Shown: positions 52,269-63,285 of the stretch, in pieces
Layout of the letters: each line of letters starts with the position of its first letter
How positions within the stretch are numbered: position 1 is the stretch's first letter
From: Acanthopleura granulata
Lineage: Eukaryota > Mollusca > Polyplacophora > Chitonida > Chitonidae
Length of the DNA stretch: 64,000 nt
Assembly (NCBI GenBank): GCA_016165875.1
Contig: JABBOT010000005.1
Location: 30,461,943-30,525,942, forward strand
Reading direction: 5' to 3'
The notes under the pieces: generated by a model
Told to the model about the DNA's origin: nothing
The model's input: the letters and a program-made list of their open reading frames with translations, nothing else
Database searches by the model: none
Position numbers and translations under genes: made by a program

Positions 52269-52465
52269 GAACATGTCCAAAACCCAAAGAACATGTCCCA
52301 AACCCAAAGAACATGTCCAAAACCCAAGAACATGTCCAAAACCCAAAGAACATGTCCAAAACCCAAGAACATGTCCAAAACCCAAAGAACATGTCCCAAA
52401 CCCAAAGAACATGTCCCAAACCCAAAGAACATGTCCAAAACCCAAGAACATGTCCAAAACCCAAA
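52269..52465. repeat. 19/20 bp minisatellite, ten units
   Basis: Ten head-to-tail units beginning GAACATGTCC. Three variants are seen: 20 bp with CCAAAACCCAAA (a), 20 bp with CCCAAACCCAAA (b) and 19 bp with CCAAAACCCAA (c). Their order is a-b-c-a-c-a-b-b-c-a. No unit is otherwise mutated, so the array is young. All three plus frames and several minus frames remain open across it, giving spurious repetitive ORFs. Confidence 0.95.
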
Positions 52466-54292
52466 GAACAAGACCTTGTTAGTTACACTAATGTAGGGAT
52501 GCGATTTGCAGATACTGCATATAGAACTATTTTCTAGGATGAATTTCACTTTTTGTGAAATATCTGGATTATACGTATTGATCAGGCTGTGTTTGAAAGT
52601 TGCCCTCAATGTGACCGCCATATACACACCTTTAAAAACACAGTACAATATATACCGACAATAACCAAACAACATTTAGAATGTCTATTCCCTTGATATA
52701 GCGCGGTAACTAGAACTCGCGAGGTTAAGACGGATAGCACGAGACTCGGTTTGTCACCGGTTATTAATGTTATACAAATGCCAAGTCTCAGTGGGATATG
52801 CTGGTCTCACGAGTTGCCCTACTGGCCATCTTTTGTCTGAGGTGTAACATATCGTCTTGACTAGGAGACATCTCCGAGAGCGCATTAAGTGATGACCCAT
52901 ATGGCGTTAAACATATACTATGGATGTTTCCGAGATGTAAGCCTACAACAGTAGTGGCCAGCGTATTATAAACTAATCAGGGGAAGGAGCTCCCAGCTAT
53001 GTTTTGGCTATATGTATATCAGTTTGTCAGAGTTTGTGGATATTTTCCAAACAGTTTTTTCAAGAATTCGGGACCAACTTTCAATGGCGGAGTTATTTAG
53101 ATTTGCAAATCTCTCAAACTCCTAACCTAAACCGTTCGGAGATTTATTAATAGAGCATGTTGGCGGGTTCATGCCATGAGACCACACCAGTTCTGTGTCA
53201 GTTTTCCTGTAGAAGTATTGTGAACAAAACACCGATACATTCTGTTCAAAATCCTATGGTGCTTTTAGTTGAGTTTTACGTAATACACAAGTAAAGTAAC
53301 TCCGAAAAATGAAGACTTCATTGTGACACAATATTTCGGCATTTTATATTTATTTCGTCAGGAGAGTAAAGACCAAAATCGCTCCAGCTGACACTTGTTT
53401 TACAATTTTCCCTGGCGCGATCAAACCCTCTCCTGAACGGTTGTGGTCTAATGTCATGAGGGTTGTTCACAGCATCGTAATGTCTTTATAATTTTGTAAT
53501 AATGTGCATTAGAAATAAGAAAATTAGCTTGTTGAATCCTTTGAAAAGAGTAAGATATGTGGGGAAAAGGCCAAGAGTGGGAGGAAACTGATGCAAATAT
53601 TTTTGTCGTCGATTGTAAGCCTAATAATATAGGTGCTAATGTACCAATCGAAGTGGCATGTAGCTGATCTTAGCGATCTATTTTTCAGAGAGGGATAAGT
53701 CGATTTGATACAAAGTAGACAACATAGTAAACACATGGTTCAAACAAAGAGAGAGAAAAAAGAGAGAAACGGAAAGTACGATTCTTTACAGTTTACAATA
53801 CTCGATGTCTGTAAAAGAAAATGAGTCTCAAAAGACACTTTGTGGCCACAATGTTTGGCAACTTACCGTGTGATATGATATTGTCCTACACGACAGGCCT
53901 GCCTACCGGAAGGATAGCGCAGTGAGACAAGCGGACTACTTCGTCTATGGATCTTGCGTGCAAACGTCCATCGGTCGATAGCAATCCTTTATGTTAACTG
54001 ATGAAATTGATGGAATATATCCGTTCAACGTTCGGCAAGTCAGAGAACAAGGAAACTACCGTTCAAACATTTGTTATTCATAAAGAACTGGTGTGATGAT
54101 TTATTGATGAATCGATGAGCTGGCCATTGGTTTCATTAGGTTATAACAAATAAAAGAGAGAAGGACCAGACAGAGTTCAGCCCTCCATTATAGAGAACCG
54201 TGCGCAAATTACTCTGATGGGTAAAAATTCTGACTTCGTCACTGGTTCAATATAAGGACCACGCCGCTTCCTTACACGTCTATATACCTTCG
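52466..54292. other. Intergenic stretch; nothing recognised
   Basis: No repeat or coding-like frame that I would defend. Confidence 0.35.
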
Positions 54293-54407
54293 GTACATTT
54301 TATATATTGTCTCCGTTCTTTGGTGGTTTGTGTTCTTTGTCGTTTTTGGAAACGTCATGTGGTTATTGACCCGGAAGGCTCATTTTGGTTGACGGCTGGA
54401 AAATGAA
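54293..54407 (-). repeat. Dispersed repeat of unknown class, copy 2
   Basis: Read on the minus strand, CAGCCGTCAACCAAAATGAG, CCGGGTCAATAACC and CACAAACCACCAAAGAACG align in order with 62884-62995 and 26173-26290. Confidence 0.6.
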
Positions 54408-55482
54408 TGTCGGTTTCGACGACTATGTCCAGCTATCCAAACATCCATGTCGTGTGTTTCAAATTAACAACTCCTTCGGAAAAAAAGTATCCTATATTGG
54501 AATTTCCCATTCATTCTAATTAATGCCTACGTTAATCAGTACAGGAGAGCAAAAACTTGGTCATGTATGAAAAGGCCGGCTGTAAGCTCTGCACATATAA
54601 AGTTACACGCACTGAACATCTTACAAGGAATGAAGGGCATGGCCAAAAATTCTGCAGCACAACCAAGGCATTGTTTGCCTGAAAAAAAAATCATTTATTT
54701 TAAAGGCGTTAATAGCAGTCACATGGGCAGAGTAGGGACGAGAAATCGCCACCTGGTCTTATGTTAATCAACGCACAAAGCAGGATCCGCGCAGTGATAC
54801 CAGTGCAGTTGCTAAACATTCTGTGCAGACAATTGTAGTAGTGTTTTAGGTCACATTTACACCCGAAGTATCCATTTTATTATTTTTCCTTTCATGTATG
54901 TACACTCATAACATGAAATGATCTGAAAACTCTCCAATTAACACAATGGTCTGGATATAACCTGCAGTGTTGTTCACACCTGAACTAGTTATGACTAAAA
55001 CATATGGCGTTAAGAGAGTGCTCAGTTCCTATGTTATCACTTGTTACATTGACATTCAACTCAGAAGATTTACGTCAACAGCTGGTATCTCCTCGCTCTT
55101 TAATTTGTCAATGCCTCATATGCATAAAAGCATGGGCACCTTCAGAGTCCCTACTCCACGGTTCAAACGAAGACAATTTAGCAACGAATTCATAAAAATC
55201 CAAGCAGGTTTTCGTGTTTAAAAGAGAATTTTATAAGCCTTTTAATGAACAGTACCTGAGTCATGAACTGTCTTTTACTTTAATGACTCCCAGTTCGAGA
55301 CGATATGCGCCGATTTGTCTGCTTTGTTTCTTGGTTGGTTGCGTGGTAACCAGTTGACTACTTGCACTAGACAGAATGGACAACACCATTCTAACAGGGC
55401 AATTATAATTCTATGCCAAACAAAGATGTCAAAAGAACGGCATACTGTGTGTTTGTAATCCTTCTGAAGTGAAAATATACAA
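54408..55482. other. Intergenic stretch; nothing recognised
   Basis: Overlapping plus frames at 54967-55221 have no family signature. Confidence 0.35.
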
Positions 55483-55609
55483 GGGCCCGTTTTAAAAACA
55501 GGGTGTAAGTCATGTCAGACGTAACTCTCTTGACAACAGATACTGTCGAGGTACGTCAACATGGTAGTTATGATTGATGAAACGTTGCACCTCTTCATAA
55601 AACGGGCCC
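55483..55609. mobile_element. 127 bp MITE-like element with inverted ends
   Basis: The left end GGGCCCGTTTTAAAAACAGG and the reverse complement of the right end, GGGCCCGTTTTATGAAGAGG, form imperfect terminal inverted repeats. The interior is too short to encode anything. No clear target duplication is seen, so the transposon superfamily is open. Confidence 0.65.
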
Positions 55610-56031
55610 AGAGAGGTGAAGAAAGGGTTATGGAGTAGTTACAAAATGACTATTTCATGTGGATGAGTAAGTAAGCTTTCAGACAGCTAAGTGCAGTTCT
55701 GTTATAGCGTAAAACTGGATAAAAGGTGCAGTCACCTGTGCATGTTCGTCCAGATCTTCGTGAACACACATTCATGCATGGTAAATCCGTTAAGATGAGT
55801 TATCTTCGTCTGAAAATATGTCATACATCATATATCATTCACCAGCAAGGGTTATATGTTATGCTAACTAACCTAAAATTACACAATCACTCTAAATCAT
55901 TTTGGTGCATAGTTCACCAAGACATTAGCTGCGGACAGAAAAGGTAAGATATGGCTTGATGCCGTTAGTGTTTACATTGGTGCGTCTATGCTGATTGGTA
56001 CGTGTATGTTAGTCTTGTTAGTGTATGTGTG
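55610..56031. other. Intergenic stretch; nothing recognised
   Basis: AT-rich DNA without defensible features. Confidence 0.35.
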
Positions 56032-56197
56032 TGATGCTGAGTGCATGTATCTGAGTGTGAGTGTGTTCCTGAGTGCGTGTACTTGAGTGTGGGAGTGATG
56101 TTGCGTGCGTATACATGAATGTGCATGTGATGTTGAGTGCCTGTCCCTTAGTGTGGATGTGAGGTTGAGTGCCCCAGCTGTACATGAGTGTGAATAC
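56032..56197. repeat. 32 bp GT-rich minisatellite, five units
   Basis: Units start at 56032, 56064, 56096, 56128 and 56160, exactly 32 bp apart, with a core of TGATGTTGAGTGC followed by a GAGTGTG-like half. The units are 60-80% alike by eye. They are contiguous, with no spacers. Confidence 0.85.
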
Positions 56198-57373
56198 GCC
56201 TGCTTCTTTGTTTCTCATCGTGTTCGAAATCACTTATATATAACAACAACTAGGGCGTCTTGATATCGAGGCATCGTGGGCTGAGAAAGTATTCTTCAAA
56301 AATAAGAGTTAGATCACGGGTTTGACGCTAGCCGAGGAGTCTAAGCTAGTAAATACACCTTTTGATAAAAACTGGATGGCATCAGAAATAAAATCCTGAT
56401 ATTTATCTGCAGTTAAATGATGCTGAAGCTGTAGATTGGTAGATCTATTTACAAAATATCTCTTTCAATGACGCCATTGTTTCTCCCACTCATCCACACA
56501 CTATGTTATTTGCAATACGCCTGACCTTGCTCAGTCCTGTGGATTATAATGAATCGAATGTCTCACACAATGGGGATCATGCTGTGGCGTGATACCCATC
56601 AAATTTGAATACGCAACATAACATAGTCTATTTGGAAAGTCAGCATAGAGTGATTTAATTCTTCCTCTGACCATTATGTCCATTTAAATCAACGGGCCAG
56701 CAAATTATCCATAGGGTTAACCTACTTCACGGAGTTTACCAAAATGTAATTAACGGCGTATTCAATAACGCCTTCGCAAAATCCCAATCTTCGTTTACAA
56801 CATAAGTCCCTTGCGACCTTCTTCCTGGCTTATCTGTCAATTTAATCTGGTTGGCGAATTATTGATTTCCTGAACGCTGTGATGTGGCTTAAGTTAATCA
56901 AGACTGGGATCCTACTCTTTTGTGTACAAGAACTGTCATATCGATCACTCGGATATATAAGATATCAAATGACTATTGAGACCTCGGTGTTCATTCTTTC
57001 GATACAGGGTTCAGGGCTGAAATGTCCTTTACCTTTTTTCTAATAAATACCCTACTGTTGATTCATTGTAGCATTTCCTGGTCAACAACAGCGATGCGCT
57101 CTGTATCACTTATTTTTCAGTGTGCATCGTGTCACTGGAATGCATAACGTATTTCACGGTTAATGTTTTTCACAGTTTTTGCTGTTATATGTTGTTGTTT
57201 TTTTCCTTTATCGCCTATGCTTGTAGGTAAAGGCAAAGAATATTTTTCAACAGCCGCTATGTAAGACGTGTAAGATGTTTGTGTATTGTTGTGCTCAGTA
57301 GCTGAAGCAAAAGCCTTTAGTCACCCATGTCTTGATGGCGACAGCTTTAATTTCTGACATTTTTGAAACAACA
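56198..57373. other. Intergenic stretch; nothing recognised
   Basis: AT-rich DNA without defensible features. Confidence 0.35.
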
Positions 57374-57727
57374 GGGGAGTTTCAAGTTCAAACTCATTTA
57401 TCACTAAAGGTAAGAAAAGACCTACTGTACCATGTGACCAGTCAAAAATGTTAGGCAACTGTTTCTTATGACGTTTATTACGTCTGAGAAAAGTGACAGA
57501 AAAAGTTATTTAGAAAAGACGAACGATAGGGAAAATTCAGGAAATGAAAGTTTTTGACTTAAGAAGCTGTTGATTGAAGGAGGGGTCGTTTGTACCTCCT
57601 GTACACAGCGAGGCAGGTGATCGTTAAATCAAAATCAACAAAACTGCCTGACATTTTTGACAAATCACATTGACATTGTTGGATTCTTTTTACCTTTTTC
57701 GACAAAGGAGTTCGAACTCGAAACCCC
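57374..57727. mobile_element. MITE with long terminal inverted repeats, copy 2
   Basis: It has the same structure and length (354 bp) as 50470-50828: left end GGGGAGTTTCAAGTTC, right end reading GGGGTTTCGAGTTC on the reverse strand, CCTACTGTACCATGTGACC, CAAAAATGTTAGGCAAC, and the mirrored CTGACATTTTTGAC near the other end. The TA flanks seen at copy 1 are not intact here. The interior has diverged more than the ends. Confidence 0.8.
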
Positions 57728-59469
57728 ACTATTGGACGCAGGGCGCATTTTCAAAGTAGATACCTTCATTTGCATAACCAGGGATTGAACATAATTTTTG
57801 TTTTGCAATGGCATCCGTTGCAAGTTTATAAATTCTGTAAAACCATTTAAGTACAAAGTTTGATTATCTCATTTTGCGACATGATATTTCAGTGTTTATT
57901 AACGCCGTTACTGTAGGTATCGATATTTGATTACGTATCTAAACGCTAAACATTAAGCCACTGAAGTTGGTATATCTGTATTTGCGGCTATATGCATTCG
58001 TTTAGGTTGGATATAAAAAGTCTTTGTATTATAATATTAAAACGAATTAAGCCTATTAGTAAGTGCCTAAATATTCAAAATGGCCCTTTTCATAATTTGT
58101 ACCATGACGTGCAGGCTATTGACTCAAATGAAAATTAACAAGTATATCAAAAGCATAATAATTTTCATTGTTATAACCAAAACTGTTAAGAAAAAGAAAG
58201 CTGATCGCTAATGAGTAAAGAAAAGAAAAGTATCTCTAATTAGGGACTGGTGTCAAGTTGTTTAAAGTCTTCTGTAATTTTTTGGACAAGAGCATTTTGA
58301 CTTTTATTAAAGTTTTATTAATGTTAAAGTTTGTTTAAAAATCACTCACCTACTTGAACAGTTTTGTGTGCGAATTGTACGCAGTTGTCGCTTTGCTTTC
58401 AGACGCTAAAACCGCAGACGTACAAGCAAAAATGGACATTTTTTGTCCATTTTTTTCTTGGATGAACGTTTGTAACTTCCAATTGTCAACCGACAGGATG
58501 CGTTGTGATATTTTGTGGCATGTGCCACCACAAACAAATTTAACGTCATATATGGCCTTGTATGCTTTCGGTATATCAGACCAACTGGAAATTGGGGGGG
58601 GGGGGCGTTTGTTCGTATCTAAAGCACGGAAGTGTCTAGAGAATCGTTTATACTTAATCCACTAACACGGATGCCCACATGAGTTTCGTTAACAACTGAT
58701 ACAATTTTAATGGCCTGGGAATACACAATTAACACTAATTTCAGAGGCTCTGCAAGTGAGCGGAAGAAGCTATCACTAGTTGTAAATTACCAATTAACTA
58801 AACTAGCCTCCTACGCCCAATACGTATGGAATTCACTAGCTGCTCTTTTACGTTTTAATCTTCCCCTCCTTCGCACTGAGACTGACAGACGAATTTTGAA
58901 TCCAATGCATATAGCTTTTGGCGCAGAGAATATAGAATGTAGTCCCAATCATGAAAAAGCGCACTTGGGTAGAATGTATGTTGTGGTCTTCAAGATTTTT
59001 TTTTTCAAAAACAATTTTTCCTATGTTACTAGACTTTTAATTCAAATAAAGTTTAATCAGTTTTTGTCATTATTTGTCATTCGAATTAAGTAAGTCGTAT
59101 TCACATTTCCTGATAGGCTTTGACAAACCAAATGCTGTTTAATTAACTCATTTGGATATGTTTTCGTTGTTGGTGTCATTTTACTTTACTTTACTACAAA
59201 CTTCCTTATGCATTAATCAAGTCAGTAAAACTGGGAAGGACTCCAAGAGCGAAAACAACACCATAAGCTGTACATATAAATTCCCTCACCGAATGCAAGT
59301 GGGGTATACTGTACATTTCCGTATTCTGTGCCCGTTCCGAAAAATTTTTCCGAAGCGGGAAACATTACCATATAGATGCCATTCTCTGGGCGAATTAGTT
59401 AACGTAGGGTCCTCCAAAAACTTTTCGTGAAAGGTGTAAAATGATTTTGATCTTGAGACATGTTCGTGA
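57728..59469. other. Intergenic stretch with a perfect hairpin and a G-tract
   Basis: An 11 bp perfect stem with a five-T loop (AAAAATGGACA ... TGTCCATTTTT) lies at 58428-58454, and a run of about 10 G at about 58595-58605. Plus frames at 58354-58665 and 58710-59093 span these but are not protein-like. Confidence 0.4.
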
Positions 59470-60250
59470 CACAGCCTATTAGATATACAGGCCTTCTGTC
59501 AAGAATATAACACATCTGGGAAGTATAATATTGGACAGCTTTTACAGTTACATTTTCTATGTCATACTTTTACCTCCAGCAAAGTAGGCTATATTTTTGC
59601 GAATCGGGGCTTATTTGCAGAAGATGACCTAGGGCCAAGAACAAATCCATTAAGATCTGGTCTTGAACAGGATTGGGAAAACTTTAAAAGATCCTTGGCT
59701 AGTGTCGAAGGTCTCTCAGCAAGTTTACGATAAAGCGAGGCATGGGTTTCCATGCAACTTCGTGCCCCGCTTAGCTTTGCCACAAGCACCAATCCATTTA
59801 TATCCATTGATTCATTACTATTGTCTGGTGTCGTTAAAGAAACTCCAAGTATGCAAAGGGTTATAGGAGACTGTGTGTGCGTACTTGGCACAACCCTAAA
59901 ATAAGCCTAAAATAATTACATTTCGGTGCCGATCATTTTGGCCCATGAGGGTCTACAGGTTTTCTAAAGGTATAAAATCACTAATTCGATTCAAGCGGAC
60001 AGAAAACGGTGGGGGCGGCCAGGTATTTGCTGTGTTTCTGAAATGTGTGGAAGTACTGCCAGGTGATTTTACAGGTATAAACTATGACAAACAATGGTTG
60101 AAAAAAGCTCCATCACTTGTGGCTACATTTAATCAGAGAAAAATATTATCCAATGAGCAAGAGCCCCATACACCCTATTTCTATGGCGACTGGACACTAG
60201 TTTCTGCATTCCGGCTGATTTATTTTGAGAAAATGGTGGTCAACCCCTGA
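59470..60250 (+). pseudogene. Decayed protein-coding relic, family unknown
   Basis: Three successive plus-strand segments look protein-coding but do not form one intact frame. Segment 1, 59470-59730, contains NRGLFAEDDLGPRTNPLRSG and ends at TAA 59731. Segment 2 continues in the same frame, 59734-59901, contains TNPFISIDSLLLSGVV and ends at TAA 59902. Segment 3, in another frame, 59900-60250, contains LPGDFTGINYDKQWLKK and PHTPYFYGDW. None has an obvious ATG plus upstream context, and the breaks (two stops, one frameshift) suggest a pseudogene or an old mobile-element ORF. A spliced gene is less likely, as no good splice sites sit at the breaks. I do not recognise the family. Confidence 0.35.
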
Positions 60251-60821
60251 TGATATTTGGATATGTTGTATGTTGCCAGACATGGAGTTATTTGACAGTA
60301 TGTGTCATTTGGGCCAACAAAAATTAGGGAATACAGTTTTAGCTGGGTGTTCTTTGTGAAATTACTACATATGTAGCAAGACTATTTTTATAGGACTATT
60401 CAGCAATGCACCATGTCTGCTTTTCTCTTATCACCTTTACGATAAAATATATGAGCGGATTTTAAGAAAACTTTGTGCACAACTTACTTTTGGTACAATC
60501 CATTTTATCCCATAATATGCCAGTGTGAGTGATATAAAAACACTAATATCAGTGTTGACTGGTCACCATAACTTTCATTGATTAGCTTTTCCAATGACCA
60601 GGCACAACTTCCCTTCCGACTATTTTTACTGCGATTGTCTATTGCCATGAAAAAACAATGAAAGATGACCATGACTGCCGTTTCTTAGTACCCATACGAG
60701 TAAGTGTTTGAGTCACTCAATCGGCATAAATTCATGATGATTAGTGAGACCAGCAAATAAGGTATCAGATGTACTGTCCGTGCTAAAAGCCTACATTTAG
60801 TTCAGCTAGGCTTTGAAATCA
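60251..60821. other. Intergenic stretch; nothing recognised
   Basis: AT-rich DNA between the ORF relic and a SINE. Confidence 0.35.
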
Positions 60822-61065
60822 CAGCTCCTCGCACCAGGTAGAGTCGGTTAGGGCGCTGTTGCAGCTCAATGACTCAGGGGTGTCACAACAATGCCGTGGC
60901 TGTGAGCTCAAATTCAGCTCGTGCTGACTTCCTCTCCACCTCTATGTGGAAAGTCTGCCAGCAGCCTGCGGGTGGCCATGGGGTTTCCCCCGTGCTCTAC
61001 CGTCGTATAAGTGAAATATTCTTGAGTACGGCGTAAAATACCAATAAATAAATAAAAAATAAATC
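60822..61065 (+). mobile_element. SINE family 1, near full-length copy with an internal deletion
   Basis: A-box region AGAGTCGGTTAGGGCGC, B-box region GTGAGCTCAAATTCAGC, body GACTTCCTCTCCACC and GCGGGTGGCCATGGGGTTTC, then CCGTCGTATAAGTGAAATAT and a CAATAAATAAATA tail. Relative to the 22.7 kb copy it lacks the CCGGTTTCCTCTCACCATAA block. Confidence 0.85.
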
Positions 61066-62883
61066 ACCACGCAAGTCAACGAGTGACGTCAGCTGTCGTT
61101 GTTGGCGACCTAAATCTGGGTCAAAATTTTTGGCGTCAAGAGTTAATGAGCGGTTTTGACATTTTAGAGAAAAAAAATATAGCTAAGGGTACTGCCACAC
61201 AGTAAGGGGCCGTGTTGTGTTTTCTGTTCATAGAAACCATAGTCCCTCAATATTTTCAGGAACTATATTAAGTGGAATGTGTCGTTCACCCCTAACCAAT
61301 TCACAAATATTGATATCAATCCGCGTCTCATTTACATACTTGTCAAAGCAAACACACGTTGTCGTATCTCATATAGGTCTAAAATTATGGCATAAATGCA
61401 ATTCGTTATGCATTATAACACATTTATTGAACTGGTTATGTAATTTTAATTTTTTTTTACTCGTTTAATAAGTTTGATATAACGGGACACTCTTTGTATA
61501 TCCTTCACATATTTTGGTGTTGATTCGGTTTGGAATTCAGATCAGATCTAAGACTTTCAAACGGTTATTTACCGTTGCGAGATACTAAATATCTTTATGA
61601 TTTTGGATTTTTTTTAATATCATGATACATAATGGATTTAGGCTAGCAATAGTCAGGCGGCTGGAAGTTTCTGATCGTGGCTGAGAGTGAGCTATTTAAG
61701 CTTTTGGCTTGGGTGGTTAGGTGCGTGAAGCATTGATATGGAAAATGCCAATTATCCTAATACCTTGCCCCCTCACCCTAACTTGAGGGAAGTTAGTGTT
61801 CCCCCCCCCCTCAAGTGGCGCCGTCCACAAGACAAATGAACGTCACCTCCCTATTTAAATCGCCCTAATTTCATGTGATTTGAACATACAATAGTAACTC
61901 TCTCATTTCACATGATTTAACTGATTGTTTGTACATTTTAACCTCCACACAGATTAGTATTAGGTTTAAGTGCACCGAAGGTAAAATCTGAAAAAATAAA
62001 ACCAAACAAGTTTTTAACGGAGCAGCTACAGCTTTGTCAAATTATCAGTCATTCAAATATTTCTTGAACATCTTGTCTAGGGCACTTAATTTAATCATGT
62101 AAATGATAATGTCAAAAATTTTGTCCTTTAAAATCATAGTTGCCTTTCTGTGAACAATTGTGTCAACAGAACAAAAAACGTGTACGAAAAGTGGCTTAAC
62201 TAAAAATTGTCTTGAGAAAAATCCTGAAATGCGGCATTTTCTGTACAACGCAATGTCAATTGCCCTTGTTATTAGGTCCAACTTTCAAGCTAAGCATGGC
62301 GTAGGTTTTGTGATAGTCGAGGTAATAATAGCTTCCAGCAGGAAAGCTCTCTGCTTTCTGGTTTGGAGTTAGACGCTGCACAAGAGGTTCACCTAACATA
62401 ATTAGATTCATTTTTCCGGTTAGTATGTCCGCAAGCCAAATAGCACTGGGGGAAAAAGTTATCCTTACTTCTTTAAACTTCCAGCACCATTGAGCATGCC
62501 CAAGCTAATGAGACTCTTAAATTAGGCCACATCGAATCTCGTAAGGAACAGCCGTCATCAGGTTTATCTCAAAATCTGGTTCATTAACTGTGAGGTTCCA
62601 AAACAAACCTGTGAGGCAGAAAAAATCCATGGTATTTTTTTTGGTGTCTTATTTTCCTGTCTGGTCTCGTCGGAACTAGTGAAACATGAAAGTACAAGGG
62701 AGGTCATTGTGTGGGCTAGTGGTCTGGTTACCAGGGGTGAAATCACCCAGGCAAACACTGGTGATAAACGCTATCGTTTTTCTCACTGAAGCCCCGATTT
62801 AACCTATTTGTGCTCTTTTTGTCTCCTTACAATATTGTAAGCCACTGGTAAGTATAACCAATGAACCTAGAGGTACAAACCAA
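61066..62883. other. Intergenic stretch; nothing firmly recognised
   Basis: There is a C-tract at about 61801-61810. Opposed short frames at 62045-62372 have no family signature. Confidence 0.35.
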
Positions 62884-62995
62884 CATTTGTAAGCCAGCCG
62901 TCAACCAGATTGGGCGTTCTGGGTCAATAATCGCAAAGCCATTTTCTAAAGAGGACAATTAACACAAAGCACCAAAGAACTAAGAAAATGTATAA
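62884..62995 (+). repeat. Dispersed repeat of unknown class, copy 3
   Basis: CATTTGTAAGCCAGCCGTC, GGGCGTTCTGGGTCAATAA and CACAAAGCACCAAAGAAC align with 26173-26290 and with the minus-strand copy at 54293-54407. Confidence 0.6.
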
Positions 62996-63176
62996 AATAT
63001 TTCAGAAAATTTAAGAAAAGAAAGCCCACGACTACGCTGACCTTATGCATGCTAACTGAGTATAGCACCACCTGGTTTATTCACACAGGCTTCACTCTCG
63101 CTGGAGTTGCACAGGAATGGCAGCTTGAGGTTTTAAGTTCTAACGGTCGCGCTTGTAATTCGGACTATACCCGTTG

Positions 63177-63285
63177 AATTCCACCCGTTAAGCTAACCTC
63201 TGTTGTAAAAGTGAAATATTTTCAAGTACCGCGTTTAGACCACGAGGAATACGCAAAAAAAATATTTTAAAAAGTAAAATAAATA
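63177..63285 (+). repeat. SINE family 1-like 3' remnant, strongly diverged
   Basis: CTGTTGTAAAAGTGAAATAT and TTTCAAGTACCGCGTTTAGA resemble the family 1 3' domain, followed by an A-rich tail ending near 63285. Confidence 0.5.

Noticed and set aside
52165..52675. Repetitive proteins encoded on both strands (MSKTQ/NPKN and WTCSLGF types)
   Set aside because: They are translations of the 19/20 bp minisatellite, open in several frames at once, as expected for a short repeat without stop triplets.
56032..56197. Regular 32 bp direct repeats resembling a CRISPR array
   Set aside because: The units are contiguous with no spacers, are degenerate, and the DNA is eukaryotic.
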